Source: Magnetococcales bacterium
Lineage (GTDB): Bacteria > Pseudomonadota > Magnetococcia > Magnetococcales > Magnetaquicoccaceae
NCBI GenBank assembly: GCA_002753095.1
Contig: PDZU01000002.1
Location: 1 to 64,000, forward strand
DNA: 64,000 nucleotides
Direction: 5' to 3'
In this document: positions 26,795-34,387 of the stretch, one piece after another
Layout of the letters: every line of letters starts with the position of its first letter
How positions within the stretch are numbered: position 1 is the first letter of the stretch
Made by a program: the position numbers and the translations under genes
The notes under the pieces: model-generated
Seen by the model: only the letters and a program-made list of their open reading frames with translations
Told to the model about the DNA's origin: nothing
Database searches by the model: none

Positions 26795-27160
26795 GTGTTG
26801 CGACTCTCATCATTAGTGCGGTTCGTGCTGACGATTTTACCGATTGTGGCTGGATTGTTGTGGGTGAATCCGGTTGATTTATGGGCCCATGATGGACAGG
26901 GGGGCCATGCAGGCGCATTACGACTGGAACTGCCGGAGGGCAAGGAGTGTGTCAAGTCGGCGGAATGGATGCGTCGCAACCATATGGATTTTCTCAAACA
27001 TAATCGTGATCAGGCGGTACGGGAAGGAATACGGGTCAAAACCGATAGTTTAAAAAACTGCACGACCTGCCACACCAGTCGGGAAAAGTTTTGTGACCGG
27101 TGCCACACCTATACGGGTGTTGCTCCCAACTGTTTTGAGTGCCATCACTATCCCAAGTAG
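26795..27160 (+). CDS. dsrJ: DsrJ, periplasmic triheme cytochrome c of the DsrMKJOP complex
   Basis: Carries three c-type hemes in the transmembrane DsrMKJOP electron carrier. A signal sequence or anchor (LVRFVLTILPIVAGLLWV) is followed by three CxxCH motifs: CTTCH, CDRCH and CFECH. A separate Cys in GKECVKSAEWM probably corresponds to the unusual Cys heme ligand of DsrJ. I start at GTG 26795, which has AGGGAGA upstream; the ORF track's TTG 26771 is the alternative. About 121 aa. Confidence 0.9.
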   Translation: MLRLSSLVRFVLTILPIVAGLLWVNPVDLWAHDGQGGHAGALRLELPEGKECVKSAEWMRRNHMDFLKHNRDQAVREGIRVKTDSLKNCTTCHTSREKFCDRCHTYTGVAPNCFECHHYPK

Positions 27161-27223
27161 GCGGAATGCCGGTATTGGGGGAGCAGGTGGCATAACGCAG
27201 CAGCTAAACTGAGGAATGATGCC

Positions 27224-27967
27224 ATGACCATGGCCACATTAGAAAGAAGAGCAGTGTTGGGGTTGGCAGGGGCGTTGGCCGCAGGGGTGACGCTGGCACC
27301 GGGTATGACTTTGTTGGCGGCGCCTGCCGAGCGGACGGAGGCGTCGGCGGGTCGTCGCTGGGCGATGTTGATTGACACCACCCAGTGTGCGGCCAACTGC
27401 ACGGCCTGTACGACGGCCTGTCGCAAAGAGAACAATGTGCCGTTGTTTGGCGAACCATCGCGGGATATTCACTGGATTCGCAAGGTGGAGATTCGCGACA
27501 AGGATCAGCGTCGTCCCACGGTCAGTTTGCCGGTTTTGTGCAACCATTGCGAGAATCCGCCGTGTGTGCATGTCTGTCCGACGGAGGCTTCGTTCATTCG
27601 CAAGGATGGCATTGTGCTGGTGGACGAGCACCGTTGTATTGGTTGTCGTTATTGTATTATCGCTTGCCCGTACAAGGCGCGTTCTCTGGTGTACCATGAG
27701 ACCAAGCGGGGTGCGGAGAGCAATCCCGATGTGCCCATTCGCAGCAAGGGTGTGGTGGAAAAGTGTACGTTTTGTGTACACCGTTTGGACAATGGACAGG
27801 AACCTGCCTGTGTTGAGGCGTGCAAGGGAGAGGGGAAGGGTGCCATGCTTTTCGGTGATCTGAACGATCCCCGTTCCGAGATTGCCAAGCGCGTGCATAC
27901 GGTAGCCACCAAGACGATGCGGCCCGATCTGGGGTTGAAACCCCGCATTTACTATCAGGGATTGTAA
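27224..27967 (+). CDS. dsrO: DsrO, periplasmic iron-sulfur protein of DsrMKJOP
   Basis: Ferredoxin-like electron carrier exported by the Tat path: ERRAVLGLAGALAAG contains the twin Arg. Four [4Fe-4S] motifs can be seen: CAANCTACTTAC, CNHCENPPCVHVCP, CIGCRYCIIACP and CTFCVHRL with EACKGE. 247 aa. It lies between dsrJ and dsrP, as in all dsrJOP loci. Expected to pass electrons between DsrJ and the membrane subunit DsrP. Confidence 0.93.
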   Translation: MTMATLERRAVLGLAGALAAGVTLAPGMTLLAAPAERTEASAGRRWAMLIDTTQCAANCTACTTACRKENNVPLFGEPSRDIHWIRKVEIRDKDQRRPTVSLPVLCNHCENPPCVHVCPTEASFIRKDGIVLVDEHRCIGCRYCIIACPYKARSLVYHETKRGAESNPDVPIRSKGVVEKCTFCVHRLDNGQEPACVEACKGEGKGAMLFGDLNDPRSEIAKRVHTVATKTMRPDLGLKPRIYYQGL

Positions 27968-27981
27968 AGGGGGATAGCGCC

Positions 27982-29178
27982 ATGATTGATGAATTTGCAG
28001 CGATTGAGGGACGTTCCCAGGGTTACTGGAAGTTGCTGGCGGGCATGGGTGTGTTGTTGTTGCTGGGGGCTGCGGCTTTTATCTACATCGAGGTCAACGG
28101 CCATGGTGTGACGGGCATGAACAACACGGTGGTGTGGGGATTGCCGCATGTGTTTGCCATTTCGTTGTTGGTGATGGCCTCCGGTTCTTTGAATCTGGGT
28201 TCCATGTCCACCATTTTTGCGGTCAAGCATTTCAAGCAGTTTGGCCGTTTTTCGGCCTTTTTGTCCATCGTGTTGTTGGCGGGTGGTTTGACGGTGTTGA
28301 CGTTGGATCTGGGGCGCCCGGATCGCATGTTGTTGATCATGTTGCACATGAACTTTCGCTCCATGTTTACCTGGAACGTGTTCTTGTACTCTGGTTTCAC
28401 GGTGCTCTGTTTTCTGTATCTGTGGAGCATGTTTCAGTTTCCGCAATATACCAAGGCAGCTGGGTCGGCGGCCTTCATGTGGCGCTTTATTCTGACCACG
28501 GGTACGGGGTCGATTTTTGGGGTGATTCATGCCCGTGAGGTGTTTCATTCGGCCATCACGGCACCGACTTTTGTGGCGATTTCGTTGACATCGGGCACGG
28601 CGCTGAGCATCTTGCTGTTGTTGGCCTCTTTTCGCTTGACGGCGCGGGAGTTGGATCTGCGTCTGGTGCATGCCTTGCGCAATGCGTTGATTTTCTTTTT
28701 ATTGTTGGTGTTGTATCTGCTGGTGGTGGAGAAATTTACCAAATTCTATTCTCCGGCATTCTATGCTGTGGAGACGTGGATCTTGAGCGGTTCATTCGCT
28801 TGGTTGTACTGGGGTGGGGTCGTTGTGCTTGGTATTTTGGCTCCGTTGGGTGTTTTGTTCAACGCCAAGTGGGGCAATCAGGTAGGGGGTATTGCTTTTT
28901 CGTCTGGGATGGTGGTTCTTGGTCTGTTTTGTTTTGTGGGTTTTGTCCTGATTGCCGGGCAATCCTATCCGTTGGACATGTTTCCGGGCTATGAGGTTTC
29001 CAGCGTTTTTCAGGATGGGCTTGAGGGCAGTTATGCGCCAACCTTGGTTGAGTTGCTGTTGGGGTTGGGTGGTATCGGGGTAAGCGGGTTGTTGTACCTG
29101 TTGGGCATACGTTTCTTCCGTCTGTTGCCGCGCAAGGCGGTGGTACCACAAGGATGGGATGTTGCCTGGCGTCCGTAG
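27982..29178 (+). CDS. dsrP: DsrP, NrfD-like integral membrane subunit of DsrMKJOP
   Basis: Quinone-interacting membrane protein of the NrfD/PsrC family; 398 aa with about ten hydrophobic helices. It begins with a cytoplasmic stretch (MIDEFAAIEGRSQGYWKLLAG) and includes LDLGRPDRMLLIML and GSIFGVIHAREVFHSAI. 14 bp after dsrO with AAGGGGGA upstream. Last of this dsr cluster; a strong terminator follows. Confidence 0.92.
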   Translation: MIDEFAAIEGRSQGYWKLLAGMGVLLLLGAAAFIYIEVNGHGVTGMNNTVVWGLPHVFAISLLVMASGSLNLGSMSTIFAVKHFKQFGRFSAFLSIVLLAGGLTVLTLDLGRPDRMLLIMLHMNFRSMFTWNVFLYSGFTVLCFLYLWSMFQFPQYTKAAGSAAFMWRFILTTGTGSIFGVIHAREVFHSAITAPTFVAISLTSGTALSILLLLASFRLTARELDLRLVHALRNALIFFLLLVLYLLVVEKFTKFYSPAFYAVETWILSGSFAWLYWGGVVVLGILAPLGVLFNAKWGNQVGGIAFSSGMVVLGLFCFVGFVLIAGQSYPLDMFPGYEVSSVFQDGLEGSYAPTLVELLLGLGGIGVSGLLYLLGIRFFRLLPRKAVVPQGWDVAWRP

Positions 29179-29208
29179 GGGGGATGTTGGTCAAAGGGGG
29201 GGTAGAGC

Positions 29209-29244
29209 GGGGTCCAGGGTTTATTCCTGGACCCTGTTTTTTTT
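29209..29244 (+). terminator. Rho-independent terminator after dsrP
   Basis: GGGTCCAGG-GTTTATT-CCTGGACCC followed by TGTTTTTTTT. The stem resembles the GGGTCCAGG arm of the repeat family. A short A-module scrap (ggggtgcaggggcggtcatc) follows at 29257-29277, so the terminator may have arisen from a repeat remnant. The rest of the 29179-29391 gap shows nothing else. Confidence 0.85.
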
Positions 29245-29391
29245 GGATGATTGTGGGGTGCAGGGGCGGTCATCGTTCCAGGCGCTGAGTGTGTGTACAT
29301 GCCGTTTCTGCAGGTTCGTTCTGGCGCGGCCATCATTTTGGATGTAGAATCGCTATCGCACTGCAAATCAACAATAGAGGAATGGATCACC

Positions 29392-30165
29392 GTGTCAGCA
29401 AGCATACCCGTTGAACGTTTGTTGAGCGCGCGCGTGCGCCTGAACCAGCATCCAGTGTACGGTGCGATTCAGGATTTGCCGTCTGTGCGCCTTTTCATGT
29501 CGCACCATATTTATTCGGTGTGGGATTTCATGTCGTTGCTCAAATATCTGCAGCAACAGATTGCCCCGCATTCGCAGCCATGGAGGCCATACTCCTCACC
29601 TCGGATTCGGCGCTTCATCAACGATATTGTGTTGGAGGAGGAGTCAGATCTGGCGCCACCCTCTGCGACTGGCATTCCCGGCTATGCCAGCCATTTTGAA
29701 CTCTACCTGCAGGCCATGGCTGAGGTGGGGTGTAGCACGGCGGGGGTCATTGAGTTCACGAACCGGGCGGCTCTTCTGGGTTTTCGTCAGGCTGCCGTGC
29801 AGGCTGAGGGGGTTCCGGCGGGGGCATTGGCCTTCATGAGCAAAACCTTTTCCTTCATTGAGACAGGCAAGCCCCATGTGGTTGCAGCGGCATTTGCCTT
29901 GGGGAGAGAGCATATTATTCCGGCCATGTTTCGTGAACTGTTGCAGAAGATGGCCATCGGAAAGGAGCAGGCGCCTTGTTTCCACTACTATCTGGAGCGC
30001 CATATCCATCTGGATGAGGATCATCATGGCCCGATGTCGCTGTTGATGTTGGAGGAGTTGTGTCAGGGGGATGCAGTGCGGATCGAAGAGGTGATCACGG
30101 CAGCGCAGGAGGCAATTCAGGCGCGTATTGCTTTTTGGGACAGTGTGTTGGCTGTCCTGTCATAA
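29392..30165 (+). CDS. DUF3050 family protein (heme-oxygenase-like fold)
   Basis: About 257 aa. The opening HPVYGAIQDLPSVRLFMSHH and later FHYYLERHIHLDEDHHGPMS give the His/Glu pattern of DUF3050, which is related to heme-oxygenase-like di-iron proteins. I start at GTG 29392 because the 47 codons before it run through repeat-derived sequence; AGAGG lies upstream. The reaction is not known to me. It lies after the dsr cluster but behind its terminator, so it is probably a separate unit. Confidence 0.8.
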   Translation: MSASIPVERLLSARVRLNQHPVYGAIQDLPSVRLFMSHHIYSVWDFMSLLKYLQQQIAPHSQPWRPYSSPRIRRFINDIVLEEESDLAPPSATGIPGYASHFELYLQAMAEVGCSTAGVIEFTNRAALLGFRQAAVQAEGVPAGALAFMSKTFSFIETGKPHVVAAAFALGREHIIPAMFRELLQKMAIGKEQAPCFHYYLERHIHLDEDHHGPMSLLMLEELCQGDAVRIEEVITAAQEAIQARIAFWDSVLAVLS

Positions 30166-30167
30166 CA

Positions 30168-30480
30168 AGTCCAGGGGCGATCATCGCCCCTGGCGGGTGC
30201 AGGGCGGGGCCTCACAAGTGTTAACATGATCCAGGGCTTTGAAATCTTTAAAAATTTCTGCGGGGTCCAGGGGCGATCATCGCCCCTGGCGGGTGCAGGG
30301 CGGAGCCCTGCTGAAATGGCGCGCTTTTACCGAAGCAGATTTGCGCAGCAAATCTGCGCAGCGCGCCAAATCTGTGCCCCGCAGGGGCACGCTGCTGGAG
30401 GGCGGACGCCCGACCTTTAACATCGCGAGTCATAACGGCATTTTTTCTGTCGAATGGGTGTTCGTTGTTCGGTTAACGCG
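30168..30480 (+). repeat. Modular hairpin repeat, short class A-B-C-H with an extra A (copy R5)
   Basis: A partial A module at 30168-30217 is followed by a complete short-class copy from about 30237. Left flank ttgaaatctttaaaaattt is shared with the copy at 48098, then A, B (GCAGATTTGC/GCAAATCTGC), C, and the H end (ctgtcgaatgggtgttcgtt) shared with the copies near 2.45 and 47.05 kb. Confidence 0.8.
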
Positions 30481-30577
30481 TCTGGGGCGGAGCCCTGCTT
30501 GTAATGGCGCGCTTTTACCGAAGCAGATTTGGCTGCGCCAAATCTGCGCAGCGCACCAAATCTGTGCCCCGCAGGGT
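30480..30577 (+). repeat. Truncated repeat copy fused to a phage gene (copy R5b)
   Basis: The A tail (GGAGCCCTGCTTG), full B, and C cut after gtgccccgcaggg. The next base belongs to the S49 protease gene on the other strand. It abuts R5 directly, so two copies are in tandem. Confidence 0.75.
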
Positions 30578-30830
30578 AGCCGGTCAGACCAGAAACGGCC
30601 TCCACCAGCCCAACCCTCTTGACCAGGGTGCCATGGATGGGGATGATCGCGATGCCGTCTGGCGTGATGATTGGGGGGGCAGAACGGGTGGCAAGTGGCG
30701 TGTCCGCAGGCAGCACGGCATCAATACCGCTGCGTGGCCCGATCACCGCCAGGATGTTCTCCATTCGGGCCCGCTCAACCAGGAGGGGTGCACCCAGAAT
30801 CCGACCGGCAAGGTGTGGGAGAAAATGCAT
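30578..30830 (-). pseudogene. 5' fragment of a phage S49-family (SppA-like) head protease
   Basis: From ATG 30830 (with AGGAG) the frame encodes MHFLPHLAGRILGAPLLVER, then IAIIPIHGTLVKRVGLVEA and SGLTGY, the typical N terminus of prophage S49 peptidases. After about 84 residues the frame enters repeat copy R5b and loses all similarity. The Ser/Lys active-site part is missing. This is a gene cut by a repeat, and a second phage relic besides the DUF935 portal 9 kb away. Confidence 0.75.
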
Positions 30831-30845
30831 GCACCGACTCCTGAA

Positions 30846-30871
30846 AAACAAAAACCTCGCTGTAGCGAGGT
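30846..30871 (-). terminator. Rho-independent terminator on the minus strand
   Basis: ACCTCGCT-AC-AGCGAGGT followed by TTTTTGTTTTT when read on the minus strand, directly upstream of the S49 fragment. It probably ended a phage gene that is now lost, or acts as an attenuator. Confidence 0.6.
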
Positions 30872-30938
30872 AGAGGAAAATGCCAACCTGGGCATTTCAT
30901 GGTTGTACAAGTCAACAGTTGTCGATACGATAAATAGC

Positions 30939-31211
30939 ACGGAAATCACTTACGATCCGAATAAACGAGCAAAAACCCTCGAAGAACGAGGATTGGACTT
31001 CAAAGAATCCTCGGCTGTCTTTGCAGGGTATACCTACGAATTGGAGGATACACGTCATGACTACGGAGAACGCCGCATAATGTGTTTTGGCACATTGAAT
31101 GGGCGTATGGTAGTAGTCGGATATGTACAACGAGATAACGCTCGACACATTTTCTCTATGAGGAAAGCCAATGAACGGGAAATCGCCCGCTACAGCAGCA
31201 GGTTGGCCTAA
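30939..31211 (+). CDS. brnT: BrnT-like toxin, start codon apparently lost
   Basis: A 90-codon frame reading EITYDPNKRAKTLEERGLDF, then YGERRIMCFGTLNGRMVVVGY and RHIFSMRKANEREIARY, a full BrnT ribonuclease toxin. The codon where the initiator Met should be is ACG (30939), with no SD and no ATG in frame upstream until the repeats. TTG 30903 is the only alternative. It overlaps brnA by 41 bp, the usual arrangement. Probably silenced or weakly translated. Confidence 0.65.
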   Translation, partial: TEITYDPNKRAKTLEERGLDFKESSAVFAGYTYELEDTRHDYGERRIMCFGTLNGRMVVVGYVQRDNARHIFSMRKANEREIARYSSRLA

Positions 31212-31416
31212 ATCTGATACTCATATTATTCAAGAAGATGAGTATGACGAACTGCCGGAATGGACTGACGAGATGTTCGATGCCGCTGAGATCCGTGATG
31301 GAGGAAAACTGGTACGTAACGGACTCTCGCTGGACATGAGGTCAGTAACATCACGAAACACATCTCAGATAGGCAGTAAAATTAACGCCGTCTCAGTGAC
31401 AGCTCCAAGTCAATAA
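31171..31416 (+). CDS. brnA: BrnA-like antitoxin with a replaced C terminus
   Basis: The first 50 residues (MNGKSPATAAGWPKSDTHII, then DEYDELPEWTDEMFDAAEI) match BrnA well. After GGKLVRNG the expected ribbon-helix-helix DNA-binding part is absent; the frame ends in an unrelated Ser/Thr-rich tail, 81 aa in total. GAGGA precedes the ATG. With the BrnT start also damaged, the toxin-antitoxin pair seems to be in decay. Confidence 0.65.
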   Translation: MNGKSPATAAGWPKSDTHIIQEDEYDELPEWTDEMFDAAEIRDGGKLVRNGLSLDMRSVTSRNTSQIGSKINAVSVTAPSQ

Positions 31417-31524
31417 TTTCTGTCTTTCTGTCCTGCCTCAGTCAGCACCCGGAATTTGTGCGTGACACCCTTCGATAATAAAATATTGATTGTAAATGAA
31501 AAATTTAACGATTTACATAGGTGC

Positions 31525-31573
31525 AAAATCAAGATAATAACTCATTGTTTGTAAACAAAAATTCCTTGATTTT
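31525..31573. other. AT-rich nested inverted repeats
   Basis: AAAATCAAG ... CTTGATTTT (9-bp arms) encloses a nearly concentric TTGTTT-GT-AAACAA. It lies in the gene-free 31417-31587 stretch between the BrnA-like gene and repeat R6. Function unknown; possibly a protein-binding site or an old element end. Confidence 0.4.
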
Positions 31574-31587
31574 CGTCCGAAAGTTCC

Positions 31588-31865
31588 GTTTAACTGTGAT
31601 GTATTGAGTCGCCTGCGGGAAAAACCCACTGGGAGGCTGCACGTGTTGGCGCAGAAAAGCGCGCCAGAAGCAACAGATTAAAATCATAAAGATAAATTCC
31701 CAGGACTCCGTCCTGGACCTGCCAGGAGGCTCGGCTCCCTGAACCCGCAATTGTTTTGGAGAAGTGAACAGTTTCCAAACGCGTAGCATGCGCGCATACC
31801 GCACCAATCCGTGCCCCCGCAGGGGCACGGATTGGGATGGCGGACGCCCGACCTTTAATCCCGCG
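31588..31865 (+). repeat. Degenerate modular hairpin repeat (copy R6)
   Basis: A worn D module (GGCGCAGAAAAGCGCGCC), a single degenerate F, then G (CCAGGACTCCGTCCTGG and CCAGGAGGCTCGGCTCCCTG) with the CAATTGTTTT end. About 30 bp later comes a separate C fragment (GTGCCCCCGCAGGGGCAC, GGCGGACGCC). Confidence 0.7.
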
Positions 31866-31898
31866 CTCCTGGCGCGTTCTTGAAAAGGAAAGATATTC

Positions 31899-32363
31899 TT
31901 AATGGCCGTGATGGTGTTCCTGCGTTGCCGCTACGGGAGCAGTGCGCACCTCAGCCATCACAGTCTCCTGTGTGCCGTCGCTCAATTGCAACATCACCGG
32001 TACCTTGCTGCCGGTCTGCAACGCCTGCCCCTGCAGACCAATCAACATGATGTGATAGCCACCGGGTTTGAGGGCGACCTGTCCGCCGGCATCAATGACC
32101 AGGCTGTCTCTGGCCACCATTCCGGCCACACCATTCTTCTGGACTGTCTCGTGAAACTCCACGCGGGAAAACAGGGGGCTGGCTGCACCGACAACGGTTT
32201 TGCCCACCGTACCTGTGTTGCGGATGACCATATAGGCTGCCGTCGTCTGCATGTTCGGCGGAATGGCCCGTACCCAGGGATCTTGAATGGCCAAATCCCC
32301 TGCCCACAAGGCCAGTGGCAGACCGCTCAACAGTAAAGCCAACCCACCAATTCTGCTTTTCAT
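31899..32363 (-). CDS. Periplasmic copper chaperone PCu(A)C
   Basis: Delivers Cu(I) towards the CuA site of cytochrome oxidase. The signal peptide GGLALLLSGLPLALWAG is followed by the copper motif: His in VEFHETV, Met in VAGM, then GGYHIMLIGL. A His-rich tail (EHHHGH) may bind extra metal. ATG 32363 has GAGAGGA upstream. 154 aa. It stands alone, away from oxidase genes. Confidence 0.88.
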   Translation of the reverse strand: MKSRIGGLALLLSGLPLALWAGDLAIQDPWVRAIPPNMQTTAAYMVIRNTGTVGKTVVGAASPLFSRVEFHETVQKNGVAGMVARDSLVIDAGGQVALKPGGYHIMLIGLQGQALQTGSKVPVMLQLSDGTQETVMAEVRTAPVAATQEHHHGH

Positions 32364-32522
32364 TGTGTCTGATCCTCTCAAAAGATGTTTACTTCCTGTA
32401 CCAACAGCCTTTATCTTGGCCCACCGCCAAGTGTGGGCTGATGATGGCGCCCTCTTGCGTAAAAAATTCCGTCAAGAATTGAACGGTATCGACAAATCAT
32501 TGACATTCCGGCGAGGTGACGC

Positions 32523-32912
32523 ATGACAATGCTGGCCGAAAAAGAACGCACCCGTTTGCTGGCCGCTTGGCAAAAACTGACCGAAGAGGATCAGCGCACG
32601 GTGCGCCTGTTTGCTGAGTTTTTGCTGCAGCAAAACGGCGCCGACACAACAACCTCGAAAATAAACCTGGAACCCGTGCCCATCGCTAAACCCGCCGAAG
32701 AGTCCGCCGTGTTGGCCATGAAACGCCTTAAAAAAAGCTATCCCATGATTGAAGCAGACTTTTCTCTATTGGAGTCAGCATCGCAACTGTTGCTCAAGCG
32801 GATCATGGGTACCCCGGATGCGGAGGTGGTTGCTGAGCTTGAGGCGCTTTTTGCCAACCGCTACCAGGTTTGGAGAGATACTCGCGAGCAAGGAGAAACT
32901 GCGTCACCGTGA
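32523..32912 (+). CDS. Conserved hypothetical helical protein, 129 aa
   Basis: Begins EKERTRLLAAWQKLTEEDQR and ends with a helical part, SYPMIEADFSLLESASQLLL, then MGTPDAEVVAELEALF. No signal peptide or catalytic motif. The pattern resembles short conserved proteins annotated as hypothetical in other proteobacteria; I know no function. GAGGTGACGC gives a usable SD. Confidence 0.65.
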   Translation: MTMLAEKERTRLLAAWQKLTEEDQRTVRLFAEFLLQQNGADTTTSKINLEPVPIAKPAEESAVLAMKRLKKSYPMIEADFSLLESASQLLLKRIMGTPDAEVVAELEALFANRYQVWRDTREQGETASP

Positions 32913-32954
32913 GCTGGGCACCGGGAACCATTACGGGTCCACGATGGTGCCCAA

Positions 32955-33068
32955 TACGCGTTAACCGAACAACCGTTCGATAGCAAGAAAGCCGTTATGG
33001 CACGCGCTGTTAAAAGTCGGGCGTCCGCCCTCCCAAAGAGGGCCTCGCCCCTGGACCCCGCAAAAATT
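32955..33068 (-). repeat. Short, worn repeat copy (R7, minus orientation)
   Basis: Contains the H end (gttaaccgaacaaccgttcg), C2 (GGGCGTCCGCCC) and a stub of A (GGGGTCCAGGGGCGAGG). B and the main C hairpin are deleted. Confidence 0.7.
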
Positions 33069-33091
33069 TTTTGTAACACAATTCCTTGTTT

Positions 33092-33364
33092 TTAGGGCGC
33101 TTTCTGCTGCGACGGTAGCACGGAAGGCGCCGTCCAATCGGCAGGCATGCGACCATCCAGGGCCAAGCGATCCCCAATCATGATCATAAACAACACCAGC
33201 AGCACCAGTGCTACCCCCCAGGCCAACCAACGCTCCCACCGGGCCATCACCGTATCCACCTGTCCAGCGACAGGCGGATGCCAAACACGCCACATCAAAC
33301 GTGCCCCATACAGCACGCCCAACACCACCAATACACACAACAACACGACAATGAATATACGCAC
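33092..33364 (-). CDS. Small membrane protein of unknown function
   Basis: 90 aa with two hydrophobic helices, FIVVLLCVLVVLGVLYGARL and WLAWGVALVLLVLFMIMIG, separated by a short polar loop. It starts at GTG with only a weak SD. Not recognised. Same strand as the lytic transglycosylase upstream, 96 bp away. Confidence 0.55.
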   Translation of the reverse strand: MRIFIVVLLCVLVVLGVLYGARLMWRVWHPPVAGQVDTVMARWERWLAWGVALVLLVLFMIMIGDRLALDGRMPADWTAPSVLPSQQKAP

Positions 33365-33460
33365 AATACCGCATTCCCATCGCAGGTCAGAAAAAATCCG
33401 CCATGCTCACAGTTGGCACATATTTAGCGAGCATGACGGACAGAATGGGTAACGGCCAGA

Positions 33461-34387
33461 TTAACGACGCAGCACGACGATCGGAATCTCGTCCGAACTG
33501 TCCACAGTGTTCCTCGCTTCGTAGCGGGAACTGATGTGGCGCGCCGCCACATAAGGCACAACGCGCGCAGTGTGGGTCGGCGTGGAAGCGCTGACAGATG
33601 CGGTTTGGGAATTTGACGACTTGCTGCGGTTTTTGACGGAATGAACCGCCTTGGGCGCCGGAATGGGGCGGGGCGAACGCACCGAAGGTGTATCCTCGCC
33701 ATCCTCGTCCGTGTTGCCCAGGAGGCGAACGACCCGTTGGTGCGCGTCAGCAACCAAAGTGGGATCGCTGTCTTGCTTCTTGCGCGCCCGGTAAAGCTTC
33801 TTGGGGTTGTTGCTTCCTGGCACGCTCTTTGCGAAGTAACTCATGACGTTGTGAATGTAACGCTTGGTGGCCGGGAAGGGGGGAACACCACCGAACCGAC
33901 TCACCGCATTGGGACCAGCGTTATAAGCCGCCAGCGCCATGGGCAGGCTGTTGGGATAACGCTCCATCATCTGCTTGAGGTAGCGTGCCCCGCCCCGCAG
34001 GTTTTGTTCGGGATTAAAACGGTTGCTGACCCCTAACTCGCGGGCGGTTTCCGGCATGAGCTGCATGAGTCCTACAGCGCCCCGCGTCGAAACCGAAACA
34101 GTATCGAATTGCGATTCAACCGCAACGACTGCCTTGAGGAGATTCGGGTCTACCCCCTCCTGCTGTGCAACCTGACCAATCAGACTGCTGAGCTTGGGCG
34201 GGCTGGCCCAGGCAATGGTCGTGGCCAGAAGCAAAACGGCTGTGACTCCCATCCAAAGGGAGCTTCGTCGATTAGACCAGGAGAATTCCTCCCATTTGTC
34301 GTCCACACGGGGCGATGTGCCGCTGTGTGGCGTGTCTATGACTGAAAAAGTCGTTATTTCTCGAACAGGTACATTGTTTGGCATCAT
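33461..34387 (-). CDS. Lytic transglycosylase (SLT domain)
   Basis: Cleaves the peptidoglycan glycan strand. A cytoplasmic start and membrane anchor (MGVTAVLLLATTIAWA) precede the SLT domain, which shows the catalytic Glu in AVVAVESQFD, GAVGLMQLMPETA and AAYNAGPNAV. The C-terminal 110 residues are Ser/Pro-rich and low complexity. I chose ATG 34387 (GAGAGAGA upstream). This makes the gene overlap the end of pgeF by 116 bp in another frame. A start inside the overlap (GTG near 34306) cannot be excluded. Confidence 0.85.
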   Translation of the reverse strand: MMPNNVPVREITTFSVIDTPHSGTSPRVDDKWEEFSWSNRRSSLWMGVTAVLLLATTIAWASPPKLSSLIGQVAQQEGVDPNLLKAVVAVESQFDTVSVSTRGAVGLMQLMPETARELGVSNRFNPEQNLRGGARYLKQMMERYPNSLPMALAAYNAGPNAVSRFGGVPPFPATKRYIHNVMSYFAKSVPGSNNPKKLYRARKKQDSDPTLVADAHQRVVRLLGNTDEDGEDTPSVRSPRPIPAPKAVHSVKNRSKSSNSQTASVSASTPTHTARVVPYVAARHISSRYEARNTVDSSDEIPIVVLRR

